NCBI GenBank assembly: GCA_018296165.2
Contig: JACKQL020000060.1
Coordinates: 124,001 to 188,000 of the forward strand
Direction of reading: 5' to 3'
Origin: Termitomyces sp. T153
Lineage: Eukaryota; Basidiomycota; Agaricomycetes; Agaricales; Lyophyllaceae
Length of the DNA stretch: 64,000 bases
The stretch's first letter is position 1. The number at the start of each line of letters is the position of its first letter. Below, one piece after another: positions 23,186 through 34,082 of this stretch. The notes under the pieces are model-generated. The model was not told where the DNA came from, searched no databases, and saw only the letters and a program-made list of their open reading frames with translations. A program made the translations under genes and the position numbers.

Positions 23186-24382
23186 ATGACAGAGCAAGAG
23201 TCGTCATTTCCTAACGAACTGCAAGATCAGATCATCGAGCACCTATGTAATGAGCCCACTTCACTCGCTGCTTGTAGTCTTGTATCATCTCAGTGGTCCG
23301 AGCGAGCTCGCACACTGCTATTTTCAAACGCGACAGCTAACATCTTCGGCGACATCAACTATGTGGATGATTACTCCGCCGAAAAATTCACAAAATTTGT
23401 AGAGCTTCTTCAGGCACCTCGGTCACAACTCGGGCGCTTCATTCAACGTATTTGTATTCATGGGCAAGACATCTTCGAAGATGTTGAAAGCGAGAGAGCT
23501 TCCCCCGAGAGATACAGTCATCTATCATCCATATTACGGGTGGTCCTCCCTCGTATAAACCGTGTTGGTGAAATCAAGTTGGTAGCGGTTACCTGGAAAA
23601 TGATACCCAGAGATCTGAAGGTTCAGTTGGGACTCTTTTCGAAAGTTGTCTCTCTCAGCTGGGTCCGGATCCATATTGATCGCTTGGACCAGCTGATCCT
23701 ATTCTCAGCCGCGAACTTCCCCATGCTCAAGACTTTACGCATTGAAGAGCTTGCAGTCAAAGCGGTGTCTAGCATCGAGCGCTCCATGTTTGTTCAGAAC
23801 CAAAATTGGTTTGCATCTTTGCGTTCTTTGTCGCTATTTGTAGAGGAATCGACTGTGCCTTTCGTCGTCGCATTATCCTCTAATATTGTCATTCCCATTC
23901 AAAACATCGACACACTTGATTTCGAAGTTAGTCATTGGGATTATCTAGGCTGCATAGACTCTATCTTAAGGGCCGCTGGCCCCACTCTCAGTGTCCTTAA
24001 ATTGCAAATCGACATCTACGACCCTTTTCTGGACAATCCAGACTTCGAGCTAATTCCATCTCTCAGGCAGATGGCGAAATTAAAGGCGTTGCATTTCGAT
24101 AGGACACCCAACAAGCGCGACCTGATATGGATTAGAAATATCCTCCGCACGACGAGCTTTGCAATACGCAAACTTGAAGAGATTCACCTAAGCCTCTCCC
24201 ACAGCGAGCTTGACTTTCCTTCGCTAGAACATGCAATACTTGACCAACATGCACCCAATATGAAGGTGATTGTTAAACCCATCGAGTGGGCGCATCAGAA
24301 GTCCCAGCTTTTAGCCACACTTGAGCAGTCGCTGCCAGAGTTGTCTAGACGTGGGCAGGTTCATTTTTGCGGCTGGGAATAG
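23186..24382 (+). CDS. F-box-like protein, paralog 2 of an adjacent pair
   Basis: An uninterrupted frame of 398 residues. It begins with an F-box-like block (FPNELQDQIIEHLCNEPTSL, then SLVSSQWSERARTLLF) that is nearly the same as that of the upstream neighbour. The following segments match in order: SSILRVVLPRINRV, LKTLRIEELAV, SLRSLSLFVEESTVPFVVALSSN, LDFEVSHWDYLG, LKALHFDRTP and LEEIHLSLSH. The pair therefore arose by local duplication, with later divergence concentrated in the C-terminal leucine-rich part. The expected role is a Skp1-bound substrate adaptor. No introns are needed. Confidence 0.85.
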   Translation: MTEQESSFPNELQDQIIEHLCNEPTSLAACSLVSSQWSERARTLLFSNATANIFGDINYVDDYSAEKFTKFVELLQAPRSQLGRFIQRICIHGQDIFEDVESERASPERYSHLSSILRVVLPRINRVGEIKLVAVTWKMIPRDLKVQLGLFSKVVSLSWVRIHIDRLDQLILFSAANFPMLKTLRIEELAVKAVSSIERSMFVQNQNWFASLRSLSLFVEESTVPFVVALSSNIVIPIQNIDTLDFEVSHWDYLGCIDSILRAAGPTLSVLKLQIDIYDPFLDNPDFELIPSLRQMAKLKALHFDRTPNKRDLIWIRNILRTTSFAIRKLEEIHLSLSHSELDFPSLEHAILDQHAPNMKVIVKPIEWAHQKSQLLATLEQSLPELSRRGQVHFCGWE

Positions 24383-25079
24383 TTACACGTGATACGGAAC
24401 GCGTGAACCAGCTGTCCATGGAGGGTCATGATGCATGATGACCGGTCCAGAGTTGAAGTATTCGTTAAAACAAGCTTTGATATGTACAATCATTTAAGAG
24501 GGCTAGCCACTCTGTCATGACGACCTGACATTCTTTTTATTGTTTCAGGGACTGATCCCACCCTTGAAAATTTTCTTTAAGAGTAGCCCAATGGTTGAAT
24601 CTTTATATTAAGGTAGTCCTCATCGGCGCTGGTGCATTATCACTCATCAGCTCCACTTATATATATCATGTTTTTATCCTGACTTTTTGGTTCCATGCAG
24701 CAGAAGGAACGTGCCAGTTACACAAAAGCTAGATTACGTTGGTTCTTTCCATGCTTTGCTTTGGAGGGGGTCAGGAACTGCCCATCAGCTCAACAACAAG
24801 CAAATTTCATACGAAAAATGGAAGTTCGATCACCAGATATGTTCTCCTCCACCCGAATCCGGAGGACCGACAAGCTGCCTCCCTTATTCGTGATTGAGAA
24901 TTGATGCTCATGCACGTGTGTGGGTTGAGGTGTTTGATGTTTCTCCTCCACATTTTTCGGGATATGGAGGGGTTGTATAACATTGTGTGTCTCCACCTTA
25001 GATTTGAAACTCTGACCAACCAGCTGTACCTCCACTTTTCCCTCAATGATGGTGGCATCAGCAAACGTGTGGGTCGATG
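24383..25079. other. Intergenic stretch
   Basis: No supported gene. Overlapping frames at 24687-25064 on both strands have no resemblance to known proteins. The stretch ends at the 5' edge of the decayed protease described next. Confidence 0.35.
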
Positions 25080-26093
25080 GCCAGGAGAGGCCTGTTCAGC
25101 TTTTCAGCGTTATCAGCGGTTCCGGCGCCCTCCCGAGCGCTGTGTCCCGCTGATTCTTACGACAAGCGCTGTCGCGAATGGGATCTACGGAGCCATCGGC
25201 GTAGCTCCCGACAAGTAAAGCCAATGTAAGTCCTTGTCTTTCGATATCTTCTAACGCTTGATTTCCTACAGACTACGTACCCTGCACCTCTAAATCTCAC
25301 AATAACACTTGACGACCACCCCCCGATCCTTCTCCACCCCTCGACTGACATGCGAATCTGGCAGCACATTTTGCACTGGTGTCATTCAGGCCGCAGACTC
25401 GTGTTCACAGCACTCAACGCGCCCACGATATCATACTCGGTGGTCCATTCCTCCGCAACACGTATACAGTCATGGCATATGAGCTGCCCGACGATGCAGG
25501 GGCATTCGGTGTAATCGGGCGATAGCATCAAACCCCGTCGTGAGCTCCTGACCCGACGCGCGCCATAGACAAGTTTTATACTGTCCGCGTGCTAAGGCAG
25601 CCAGTCTCGACCTCCAACTCGTCTTCTTCGCCTTCGTTTTTGAACACGGGTGCTACACCTCTCCATCGGCCTCATCGGCCTCATCTCCCTCCTTGGCTTC
25701 TTTGCGCTCTGTCTAAGTCTCTTTACCGTGCAGTGGTATGTTACGCGGCAGAGGTTTCAGCGGTTCCCCGAGGGTTTGTCTCCGCCAGAGATTTTGATGA
25801 GGGAGATTGAGAAGGAGGGCAGGTACGCGTACGCGCGCGCGTTGTCTTGCGATTCAACCAAGCACAGGAGCAAGAAGACTATTGATCATGGCAAGGAACT
25901 CTATGCTGATGAAGCAACGATGCGCAGTGGGCGCTGGGAGGCGTACATACAGGATTATGGCGTTGTTGATTTGGGGCTTGGGAGGCAAGATGCGGGACCC
26001 CATCGCGCGGAGGATGAAGCGTGGGGTGACGATACGCCCGTTAGTGGTGCTGCCCTTACTGCCTGCTTTTTTTGCGCTTGGTTTTCTATCTAA
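25080..26093 (+). pseudogene. Decayed pepsin-like (A1) aspartic protease with C-terminal membrane anchor
   Basis: Fragments of a fungal A1-family protease appear in order but in different frames. A block near 25270-25410 contains YPAPLNLTITLDD. A second (about 25410-25530) contains DIILGGPFLRNTYTVMAYE, the conserved LGxxFLRN strand of the C-terminal lobe. A third (about 25555-25650) has DKFYTVRVLRQP and a Ser-rich linker. A fourth, shifted by one frame (25650-26093), encodes a membrane helix (IGLIGLISLLGFFALCLSLF) and a basic tail with RFQRFPEGLSPPEIL. The order matches membrane-anchored mushroom proteases. At least two frameshifts and in-frame stops separate the blocks. Neither catalytic DTG/DSG motif is visible, so the N-terminal lobe is missing or unrecognisable. 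It is not expected to be functional. Confidence 0.7.
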
Positions 26094-27876
26094 CCCATTT
26101 CTACTAGATCTATTTTTTACCGGGTAAGGTTTAGATACTCGATGTTTCTATTACTCAATAATAGTATCGACTCCTCCTCCATTCATCAGAGAGACGAGTT
26201 GGCGCTTGGGGATAGGGTATTTTTGATTTTTGAAGTGTTGGCTGATGGATAGTATGGTATCTGATGAACGTTAGCTGATAAAGAACATTGCTGTAGATCG
26301 TTAGGACGTCTGGAGGGTTGCGGTCAATGTATTGGCTAATTCTTTCCGTGATATCTGTGATACTCGTGTATTATACTTTTACGGCCAAACTACGATTATC
26401 GAACGCCGCAAAATCATGCAGCGCAGAAAAGTAATGACTACAAGGCCTCACCAGTGCCCCGGCAAAGACTGTCTGTGGCTGTGGCGCAAGTTTTTCTTAC
26501 TTTTTCTGTTGCTGAATGAGAGGAATTCTGTCATCTGATGAACTTATTCTCGGAGTCAGCGTGTGCCAAGACACAGCTTGGTCACAAGCCTGTCATAGAC
26601 CATAAAAAACCGTTTTGAAATGGTGGCGGCAGCACAACCCGGACAGAAAGGTCACTAGCCAAGCAAATGATCGGAATGACAATCTGATTGGTAGATCAAC
26701 CAAAAATTCGCTGTTTGACATGGATAAGGAAAAGGACCAAGTTATTGATCATGTCACTTACAAACCGGTGCCTTCGAGAAACCACCTTTAACATGGGTTC
26801 TGGAATTGAAGCCAGCTAGGCCTCTTAATTCCCTGAAAAATACAATCAACAATAGTAAGATACAACAACCTACTTATTCTACCAGAAGAATGACTCTGCC
26901 ACCACCTCATTCTAGCGTTAGGATCGCCCTGGTTCTCCCTGGACACAATTAGCAAGGTAAACGACATGGAAGATCGTCCGTCACTCACAATTCATGTCCA
27001 GCGCAGCCTCACGATCCAACCCTCAAAAGCCTTCGTTCAGGAAGGATCAGGATCGTGCAGTAGCATAAAAACCGCTCCTTGATAGCGTAATTTACATTCT
27101 ATGTGATCTTCAGCTATTCGTACGTCGAAATAGACGGGGCCTCGAGAGAGCTGGGATCAGTGACGATTGTCGAAAATGAAAATGTCTCTCGAGATTATAC
27201 AATTACAAATGCGAAGGGAGGATCGAGTAGAGAGTTGTGAGACGAGATAGAAGGAGTATCCTCGAATTCTTCCTTTGATATTCAATGTTGAGGGTCGATG
27301 CGGGTGTGGAGGACGAGCGTGATGTTCTGCGCGTGAGTTTTCGTGCGCAAAGCAAGAGCGGGACAGATGGGTTCTGGTCTTCGGTTGATGTCTTGGAAAG
27401 AGAGGGTCAGTGCGTGTCATGGAAACCTAGGGAAATTGAAGAGTAAGAATAAGAAGTCATGGAAACGTAAGGGTGAGAGGAAAAGGAGGAAAGGCGTAAG
27501 TGAATAATAAGTGCGAAGACAAAGACTAGAAAACGCATGAGTGCGCAAGAGACTATAAAAGAAAAAGGGAAAGCGCATATACTTGCAGAGTGAAGAACGA
27601 AGAGACGCATATCAAACGAAACTGAAGGGTATATATCGAGATGGAAGGATGATGGCAATGGAAATGAAACGAATAAAACACGAATACCAATACGTTTGAG
27701 GAGAATGAAAAGAGGGAACAGAGTGTCTGAATCCAAAAATTGATCAAACAAAAATTACCAACGAAGCAAAAAACGAAAGAAAGAGAAAAGATAGATACTT
27801 GACCCCTGGACCTCAGCTGGACCTTGATAACGCACTTCTCCTCCTCCCCACTCATAATCGGTCATCAATCCTCAAC
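26094..27876. other. Intergenic stretch, low-complexity in part
   Basis: No gene recognised in about 1.8 kb. Between 27420 and 27800 the plus strand is rich in purines (GAAAGAGA-type sequence), which creates long Phe/Ser-rich minus-strand frames that are composition artefacts. A short minus-strand block near 27860-27920 (ending in LKGIEEILDRLRIDDRL) looks coding-like and may belong to a lost exon. Confidence 0.4.
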
Positions 27877-28306
27877 CTATCCAAAATTTCCTCTATCCCC
27901 TTTAACTCTGCACCTGGCCATGCCCTCGAGCAACGTCCGTGCGGCCGCTTGATCCAAAGCCAGAGCCGGAACCAGTCCCAAAGATGGAGACAGGTACAGA
28001 GGGTGATCTGCGTTTCGCGCTGCAGAGTATATGTAATAAATAGGGGGATGGAGGCAAGGTCTTCAAGCCCAAACGGGGAAGTACAAGTTTTTTACCATGC
28101 GGAATTGCATAGTGCTCCGTGCTGAGCCCATCGCACTGGTCATTCAAACAGCAGATGTGATAGCCTTGGCCAGCTGAGAAGCTACGATAAGGATCGATGG
28201 TGAGTGCGGAATGGAGGGAGGCGTTGCCGAGCGATGTGGGTGACGAGGAAAGTTGATGGGCACAACGAGCGTGGTAATTGATTGAATAGTTCAGAAGTGA
28301 CATCAT
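27877..28306 (-). CDS. Candidate two-exon gene, unknown
   Basis: Exon 1 (28096-28306) and exon 2 (27877-28019) join in phase through a GT-AG intron of 76 nt to 117 residues. The first part contains LTIDPYRSFSAGQGYHICCL. The second contains LYLSPSLGLVPALALDQAA and ends in GNFG. The family is not recognised. The choice of start is arbitrary, because the ATG pair at 28306 is simply the first in frame. It could equally be the remnant of a longer gene. Confidence 0.3.
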
Positions 28307-28450
28307 TCAAATCATCCTTGGGACAAGTTTGTACTTTGCTACACAGGCTTGAACGTGGATTAGGTTACGAGTTGCAGATACATTCCAACGAGGCACTAAG
28401 ACATTGGTAATTACAAAAAAAGACTGAAAGTCAAGAAGTTATGCCGGTCT

Positions 28451-30098
28451 TCATATTTCGGGTACTAGAGCCTTTACTCGTCGAAATTCTTCCTCCCGCA
28501 CCCTGGCAAATGTTTTTGTGAGAGTCTCGACCATGCACCAGGCTTTATCCGAACTTTCATAGGGTGGCTGTTCATCCTCTCGAAAATATCTGCGGTGATT
28601 GAGGATCTTTGTCAAATTCGGGAACAAGTCCGACAACAAGGCTGCCACTTGTGGAACAACAACAGACGTGATGGGCGACAATCCAATATCCAAGGTGTGT
28701 AAAGTATGGTTGGAAATTTTGATGACAGTCGTCGTGTTGAGGACCACGTGTGCGTTGATTGTGATAGCCAGGAGCGATAGGCAGCGAAAATATTGTGCAA
28801 AGGGTATGAGACTTGATAAGGTGAGTGGCGGCATAAGGTCGGATGGAGACTTGCATGCTGATGCAAGACGGAAGATCTGAAGCTTGGGCCATGCAATAAC
28901 CATCTCTTGAATAAGGCCATCGTTGAGATCGAAGCCATGATAGGTTGACAGGTCAAGCTCTGTCAGATTGGCGAACGGAAACAAGCATTTCAACTGATCA
29001 CTATGGAGCTGCAGCCCTGGTGATGCAACCGGCGCTTCTATACCAAGTTTGGGTTGATGATAGTCGCTGATATAAAGGCGTTGTAGAGATCTTGTACAGC
29101 AAGTTTCTTGAATGGCAGAAAGGAGCTCTGACCACTCAGAGACGTCGATCCTAGTATCTGGAAATCCCCGGGTAGTTATCGATATAGAGGATAAGGCAGA
29201 TCCGGGGCTCATGAACTTGACAAGTTGGATACCTAATTCCAAGTTGAAGTCGGCAGTGATTCTAAGTCTCGCAAGGGAAGGAAACACAGGTGATGGAAGG
29301 GCCGAAGGGATCATCTGAGGAGACGTGGGGGCCAAATCAAGGCTTTTCAAGGTAGGAAGCTGAGCAATATGGGCGAACGCATCTAAGGTTATATCTCCCA
29401 ATGATACTGAGCAGAGTCGGCTCCATCCTAATACCGCCGTAGATATTGCTTCGATCGCTCTAGGAGACCGCCCGATCGTAAGTGAGACATCGGTCAAAGA
29501 TGGGCACCATCTAGGTAGGTCGGAGATAAGTGTTAGAGGTAAATTTGATAGCACGGAAGTATAAGAAAACTGTTGTAATTGCGAGCCCAGCATCGCGAGT
29601 AGAGCAGGAAAACTCTCATCCCCGGTGAAAACATCCGGTGGCCAGGAGAGGTTTCGGATATTTGGGAACAAGGCTCGACCACCAGCCGCGAGCTGCAAGC
29701 TTTGAAGAACAGACAGGTCCAGCATGTACGAAGAGTATCGGCATCCACTGACTAGACTTCGTACTAGTACTGCATGCTTTTCGAACCGAGGCCAGTCAGT
29801 TGGGCGAATTTCCCTTTTGAATATCTAGTGGAACGGCGGTGTCAATGTTATCAATGTGTGCTTCAATTAACCAGCTTTAACGCACAATGTACATTTCGTC
29901 TACCATCCAGAGGTCCTCCGGCATACACATTACGAGAAGTGTCAAGTTTTCTATTTCCGACCACACGAAAGGCAGAGTAAGCTCGTACAGGACGCGACAT
30001 GTACGCAGAAGGGCCACGAAATCACCCTTTTTCGACTCGTTATCTAAGGAAGAACATATGTTGTGTATTATCTCCGGGACGTGTAAACAGCGGTGCAT
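28451..30098 (-). CDS. F-box / LRR-like protein, mushroom-expanded family
   Basis: Exon 1 (29886-30098, 71 codons) and exon 2 (28451-29824) are joined by a 61-nt GT-AG intron to 528 residues. The N-terminus MHRCLHVPEIIHNICSSLD, with LLRTCRVLYELTLPFVWSEI, is the signature of a very large Agaricomycete F-box family. In this family the first motif reads MHRCLxxPEI and the second TCRxxxExxLxxLW. The body is a chain of leucine-rich segments (for example LPLTLISDLPRWCPSLTDVSL, LPTLKSLDLAP, LTELDLSTYHGFDLNDGLI, LHTLDIGLSPI). It should act as a Skp1-binding adaptor for ubiquitination. It is only distantly similar to the tandem pair at 21-24 kb. No lesions are seen. Confidence 0.88.
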
Positions 30099-30765
30099 GA
30101 ATGACTGACGAAAGTGAAAGTGGGTAGAAGAAGTCTCAAATTGGAAGTGGAAAAAACACTTTGATCTCGATCCGTTTCATTCCGACATCCGTTACATCGA
30201 TAAAGAAAACGTCGCATAATGTATGAAGAATAACAGAATACTAGAGATAGAGGTGTCATCCAGTACATTCGACACACTAGTCTGTGATGGGAATGAATAA
30301 TGAATGAATGATACGTCAACGTTCACAGTTCAGAGTTTTTATATTATTAGCTATAGCAGGGGGCGGCGCTCGCTTATCAGTGAAATTCCAGGTTGCAGTG
30401 TTCGGGATCGATAGGCCTCATCATTTGCCCCCTGGGACGTAATTCGTTTTTTGCTTCCCCTTCGTTCCGAATTTTCACAACACCTGAAGCTGAGGTAATC
30501 AGCGGAACTGTGGTCCTGCTTTTCCTATTGCTGGGGTCAAACAGCCTTATGCATGAGTTGCTCATCTACTAGTGTGCGACTTCATTATTATTGCAACGCT
30601 GAATGAAACACGACCTTTACGGTGAAATTTTTGGCCCGTCTGGTGTTGAGGCATGATGCGCACAGCCTGAGAACAAAGAAATATGACTCTGGCATGCCTT
30701 CTATTGGTGGAGGAGAAGGTTGCGGCGAATCATTGCTATCTAGGTTCCATAAAGATATACTTTGA
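30099..30765. other. Intergenic stretch
   Basis: About 670 bp between the stop of DcpS and the start of the F-box/LRR gene, both on the minus strand. Frames at 30068-30319, 30377-30565 and 30588-30812 (minus) have no family support, and the last overlaps the DcpS 3' exon in another frame. The part next to 30098 should hold the F-box gene promoter. Confidence 0.4.
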
Positions 30766-31960
30766 TCAAGCAGATGCTGCCTGCATCGCCTCAAACAAGC
30801 CATGCTGATCACCTAGGCCATATGTCAAGACAATCCGCTCGAAAGTAGCGGGGCCGTTCTCTGACTCTATCTCTAGCTGAAACAGATAAGTACTACGGGC
30901 GAGGGCTGCGAGGTCAAGTGATGAGGATCACGTACCAGCGAAATGACGTTATCAAGCAGATGTGCCTGTCCCACGGCCATACCCACCATCCCAACCTGGT
31001 TCGCATTCACGATGTGGACGTGGAAATGATCTATACATTATTCAACGCTCCGTAGAATGCAAGGAAACGGGGATCCTTACAGTAACTTGGTTGATAATGG
31101 ATGTACATCCTCACTGCCCCCTTTCCTAAAGCCCACTTCTCTTCAACGACCCTTTCTCCTTCGCTCCTGATGGCCTTAAGCAGCGGAATGTGCTGCTTTC
31201 TGAGGTCCCTGAGACTCCGGATCCCCCTGTCCTGTACAAGTGCTACGAGGTATAGTGATGAAATCGTCTTGAGATCCCACTTCATGTCTGGTAGGATCAC
31301 GAAATCCGGGGAGGAAAACAGAATCTTGTCTTGTTCTGATAATCCTAGCAGTATGTTCTCGACCCTGTAAGGAAATTAGTCCAATGCCCAAGAATGATCC
31401 CAAGGGCACTTACCACTGAGTTCGCGACTTGGGGAATGCCGTGATGTAAGGTTTCACGATACTTCCATATAGGTCTGGTGTTTCCCTCACCATCACGATG
31501 TTTTGCCTAGTAAACTATATTTCTGGTCAGGTGTGGTATGTTTCATCGTGCCATTTCATACCTTACGTATATGAACTTCCGTAGCGGGACATACGATGTT
31601 GATCTTGATATCCCTTTCTCTCTCCTCTCCCAACCACCCAAACAACCAAGTATACTAAAGCGGCTTCGCGTCATGAGAAGATGCCAACAGAGAAATTTTG
31701 GGGCTTACGATATCCGTGCTTTCTTCAAGCGCTACCCTTCTCACGAGGCCATCAGCAGCAAACAGATGTTCCGCAGTCCCTGCGTCCAATGCTGTCTTCT
31801 CTACTCTCACGATTGCTGTGACTCTGTCTTGTACCTCATCCGGGCTAGGAAATGTTCCAAGGAGAGTCAAACTGTGAGTGAGAGGATCTTCGTTGATCAC
31901 TTTGTCAAATTGGAAGTATTTCAATTTGTTGAGGTTCGTGGGCGCAGCTGGATGAGACAT
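30766..31960 (-). CDS. DCS1: Scavenger mRNA decapping enzyme DcpS/Dcs1 (HIT family)
   Basis: Six exons (31709-31960, 31562-31654, 31414-31514, 31081-31364, 30936-31030, 30766-30876) join in phase to 311 residues. The N-terminal swapped domain has FDKVINEDPLTHSLTLLG. The middle carries INIVCPATEVHIRK and RQNIVMVRETP, then ILPDMKWD. The C-terminal HIT domain carries the histidine triad HFHVHIV (about residues 245-251), with H247 and H249 in the catalytic pattern, followed by the GQAHLLDNVISL helix. The enzyme hydrolyses m7GpppN cap remnants left by 3'-to-5' mRNA decay, in cytoplasm and nucleus. Introns are 47-59 nt. The triad and the N-terminal cap-binding segment are intact, so I expect activity. 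Confidence 0.95.
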
Positions 31961-32189
31961 TGTTTCCTTAAACGATCTCAATTCAGCTGTGGCTATGTAG
32001 ATTGAGTTGACTGTCACAATCAACAATCACGATCGATTATTATATGCTCTCATCTTATCTTATCTGTCCAAAGAACTACAGGACACCACCGCCTTTCAGC
32101 ACAACCATTCTAACATCGCAAATATGAAACATGTATCTAGCGTGGTATGAACCTGTAGTCAAACCACTTATGAACCCGGCCCAAGGGAA

Positions 32190-33398
32190 GTTCAAAGCAA
32201 AAGAAACAGCATCAAAAGCCCTTCGAAAGACCATAGTAAGCGAGATATAGAACAACCGGAAGAAACAGCGAAGGAAATTTCACCAGCATCCAAGAAGGCC
32301 AAGATGGACAGGACATACATGTCAGATATCCATACTTATCTATGACACTCCATGCGGTTGATGAATAATCATACGGAGTCATCAAGCGTGGACATATCTA
32401 CTTCTATCGCTTCAAGGTACAACACCGTGACGAGGGCGCCGAACTGTTCAATGAAGTCCGAAATACATATATGTTCTTTGTTCCTCAACCGTCCAAGTTC
32501 AGCGTGGACAAAAACAACAAGAACAAGTCCGAACCTACAAAAAATGGCAACTCCAATGATATAGGAGACAGCGACAACACAGAAACGCAAATTCTATCAG
32601 CTGGAACCGACGCAGTACCCGGCACCGAAACACTGTACTCTTCCAAGAAATATTTTCGGTTAATGACAATCGGTAAGAAACCCCTTCCAGATCCAGAGAT
32701 TGGTGGTTCGAAACCAGACGTTCTGGGTAACGATTACGTCTGTTGGAGATGATCTGCATGCGCTTGAACAGGGTCTCGGTGAGAGGACGTGCAAACCCAA
32801 ACGATTACGTCTGTTGGAAATGATCTGCATGCTCTTTAACAGGGTCTCGGTGAGAGCACGTGCAAACCCAAGACATGCGGTACGTGACTTGCTTTATGAA
32901 GCTCATAATAAGAAAGACAAAGAGTATACACGAGTACGAGGCACACAGCACGAAGAACCCGCACGCCTCGCTGTCTGTGGCGCGTATGCTATAGTAAACA
33001 ATGATCCTGAAGTTCCATACAAACACGTAACCCACTTCGGGTACCACATCTCGCACCCTAGCTCAATCGGCGACGTGCAGAAAGAGCTCGTAATCGGCAA
33101 AGCCGCGTCATTCATCTTACAAGTCAAGAACCCGCTCGCTCCGACGACGGGTCCTCAACAGGGTCCATAGCAAGGGCGTTAAGCATCCCGAGGGGATTAT
33201 GCAACATGTTTTTGAGAAGGGAGGAGGGAAGGGGAGGAAGTCGTATGACCTGCGGTTCGTGAGGCTTGAACGCTGGAGTTGTTATATTATAAAGGTGCGG
33301 AGGTGTTAAGCAAAGAAGAGTTGGAGACCCTATTCAGGCAACGTGATGTTGACATTGCAGAGTTCCCTACGAAACCTCTGGAGGGGAAATGGATTTGA
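32190..33398 (+). pseudogene. Dead copy of a conserved fungal protein of unknown function
   Basis: Blocks of one protein appear in order but in different frames. There is a basic N-terminal block (SKRNSIKSPSKDHSKRDIE), then GVIKRGHIYFYRFKVQH with MFFVPQPSKF, YFRLMTIGKKPLPDPE, TFWVTITSVGDDLHALEQGL, and a long block with GTQHEEPARLAVCGAYAIV and VTHFGYHISHPSSIGDVQKEL. SFILQVKNPLAPTT and finally LELLYYKGAEVL and FPTKPLEGKWI (stop 33396-33398) complete it. Fungi widely encode a protein with this block order that acts as a nuclear-looking protein without assigned function (family recall). Lesions are a frameshift near 32715, a 71-bp tandem duplication (32730-32870) that breaks the frame, an in-frame stop near 33166 and another frameshift near 33270. 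It starts 230 bp from the divergently read DcpS gene. Confidence 0.78.
32730..32870. repeat. 71-bp imperfect tandem duplication
   Basis: The unit beginning CGATTACGTCTGTTGGA at 32731 is repeated from 32802, ending GTGCAAACCCA at 32799 and 32870. Differences are a few substitutions (for example GAGATGATC versus GAAATGATC, GCTTGAACAG versus TCTTTAACAG). Because 71 is not a multiple of three, it shifts the frame of the surrounding pseudogene. Confidence 0.92.
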
Positions 33399-34082
33399 TT
33401 CAAGTTCGGGAGGAAGGAGGATCGTCACCAGGATTGCCCGGGGCCCCAGGCGTGTAGTCGTTCGGAGAAGGAAAAAATATTGGTGTGCTAGCGCAGTGAA
33501 CCTGTGGTTCGTTAATTCAATCACTGCTTGGTGAGTATGGGTGGCGGTAGGTTGGTAGCGGTACTTACGCCCTATGTTCTTTCTTGGAACAAAAGTTAAG
33601 ATTAGTTTTGTGGCTATTGCCCAAAGATAATTCGGAAAAGGGGAATCGAACTCTCCGTCCGATTTCGAATGGAACATCGATGAGAGGCGGCGATAGTATT
33701 ACATCATCTCCGATCCGATTATTGAATAACGAACTCAGCGCTGTATCGATGGCATTATGGGACGTATCGATGTGAAATGTGATAGTTCCTTGCGCTTTTT
33801 ATGGGAAACGCCTTGGGTTGAAGGGTGAGTGCGCGTGGTTGTTTTTAGGAGAAAAGATGATCGATGATGTGTTGTTGACACCAAAAATAGGTTTCGCGTC
33901 GTCCGAGCTCCTATTTCTCTCGACGATTAGGGGTTACCTGCGCTGAGAATTCGATTCCCAAAGCAGGACAGATATAATATGTAAGTCAGAGATATGATAT
34001 AATTGAAAGGGACTGTATGACAATAGATATGATATAATTGAACAGGACTACATGACGATCATTGAATTTCAGTGTGATCAGC
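33399..34082. other. Junction region between host DNA and retroelement block
   Basis: No gene recognised. Minus-strand frame 33330-33677 lacks resemblance to known proteins. Two stretches resembling T-arm sequence (GAATCGAACTC near 33646 and GAATTCGATTCCC near 33948) lack the other tRNA arms. Confidence 0.4.
33990..34056. repeat. 35-bp period tandem duplication
   Basis: AGATATGATATAATTGAA at 33990 recurs at 34025, with the following GGACT and ATGAC words also repeated. It lies just before the DIRS-like element remnant. Confidence 0.85.

Noticed and set aside
27407..27855. Phe/Ser-rich minus-strand frames that resemble membrane proteins
   Set aside because: They arise from purine-rich low-complexity plus-strand sequence. 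Hydrophobicity is a composition effect.
28572..29318. Plus and minus frames of 68-114 residues within the F-box/LRR gene
   Set aside because: They are shadow frames of a gene whose full-length reading frame is intact.
33640..33960. T-arm-like words suggesting tRNAs
   Set aside because: No acceptor or anticodon stems can be paired at suitable distances.
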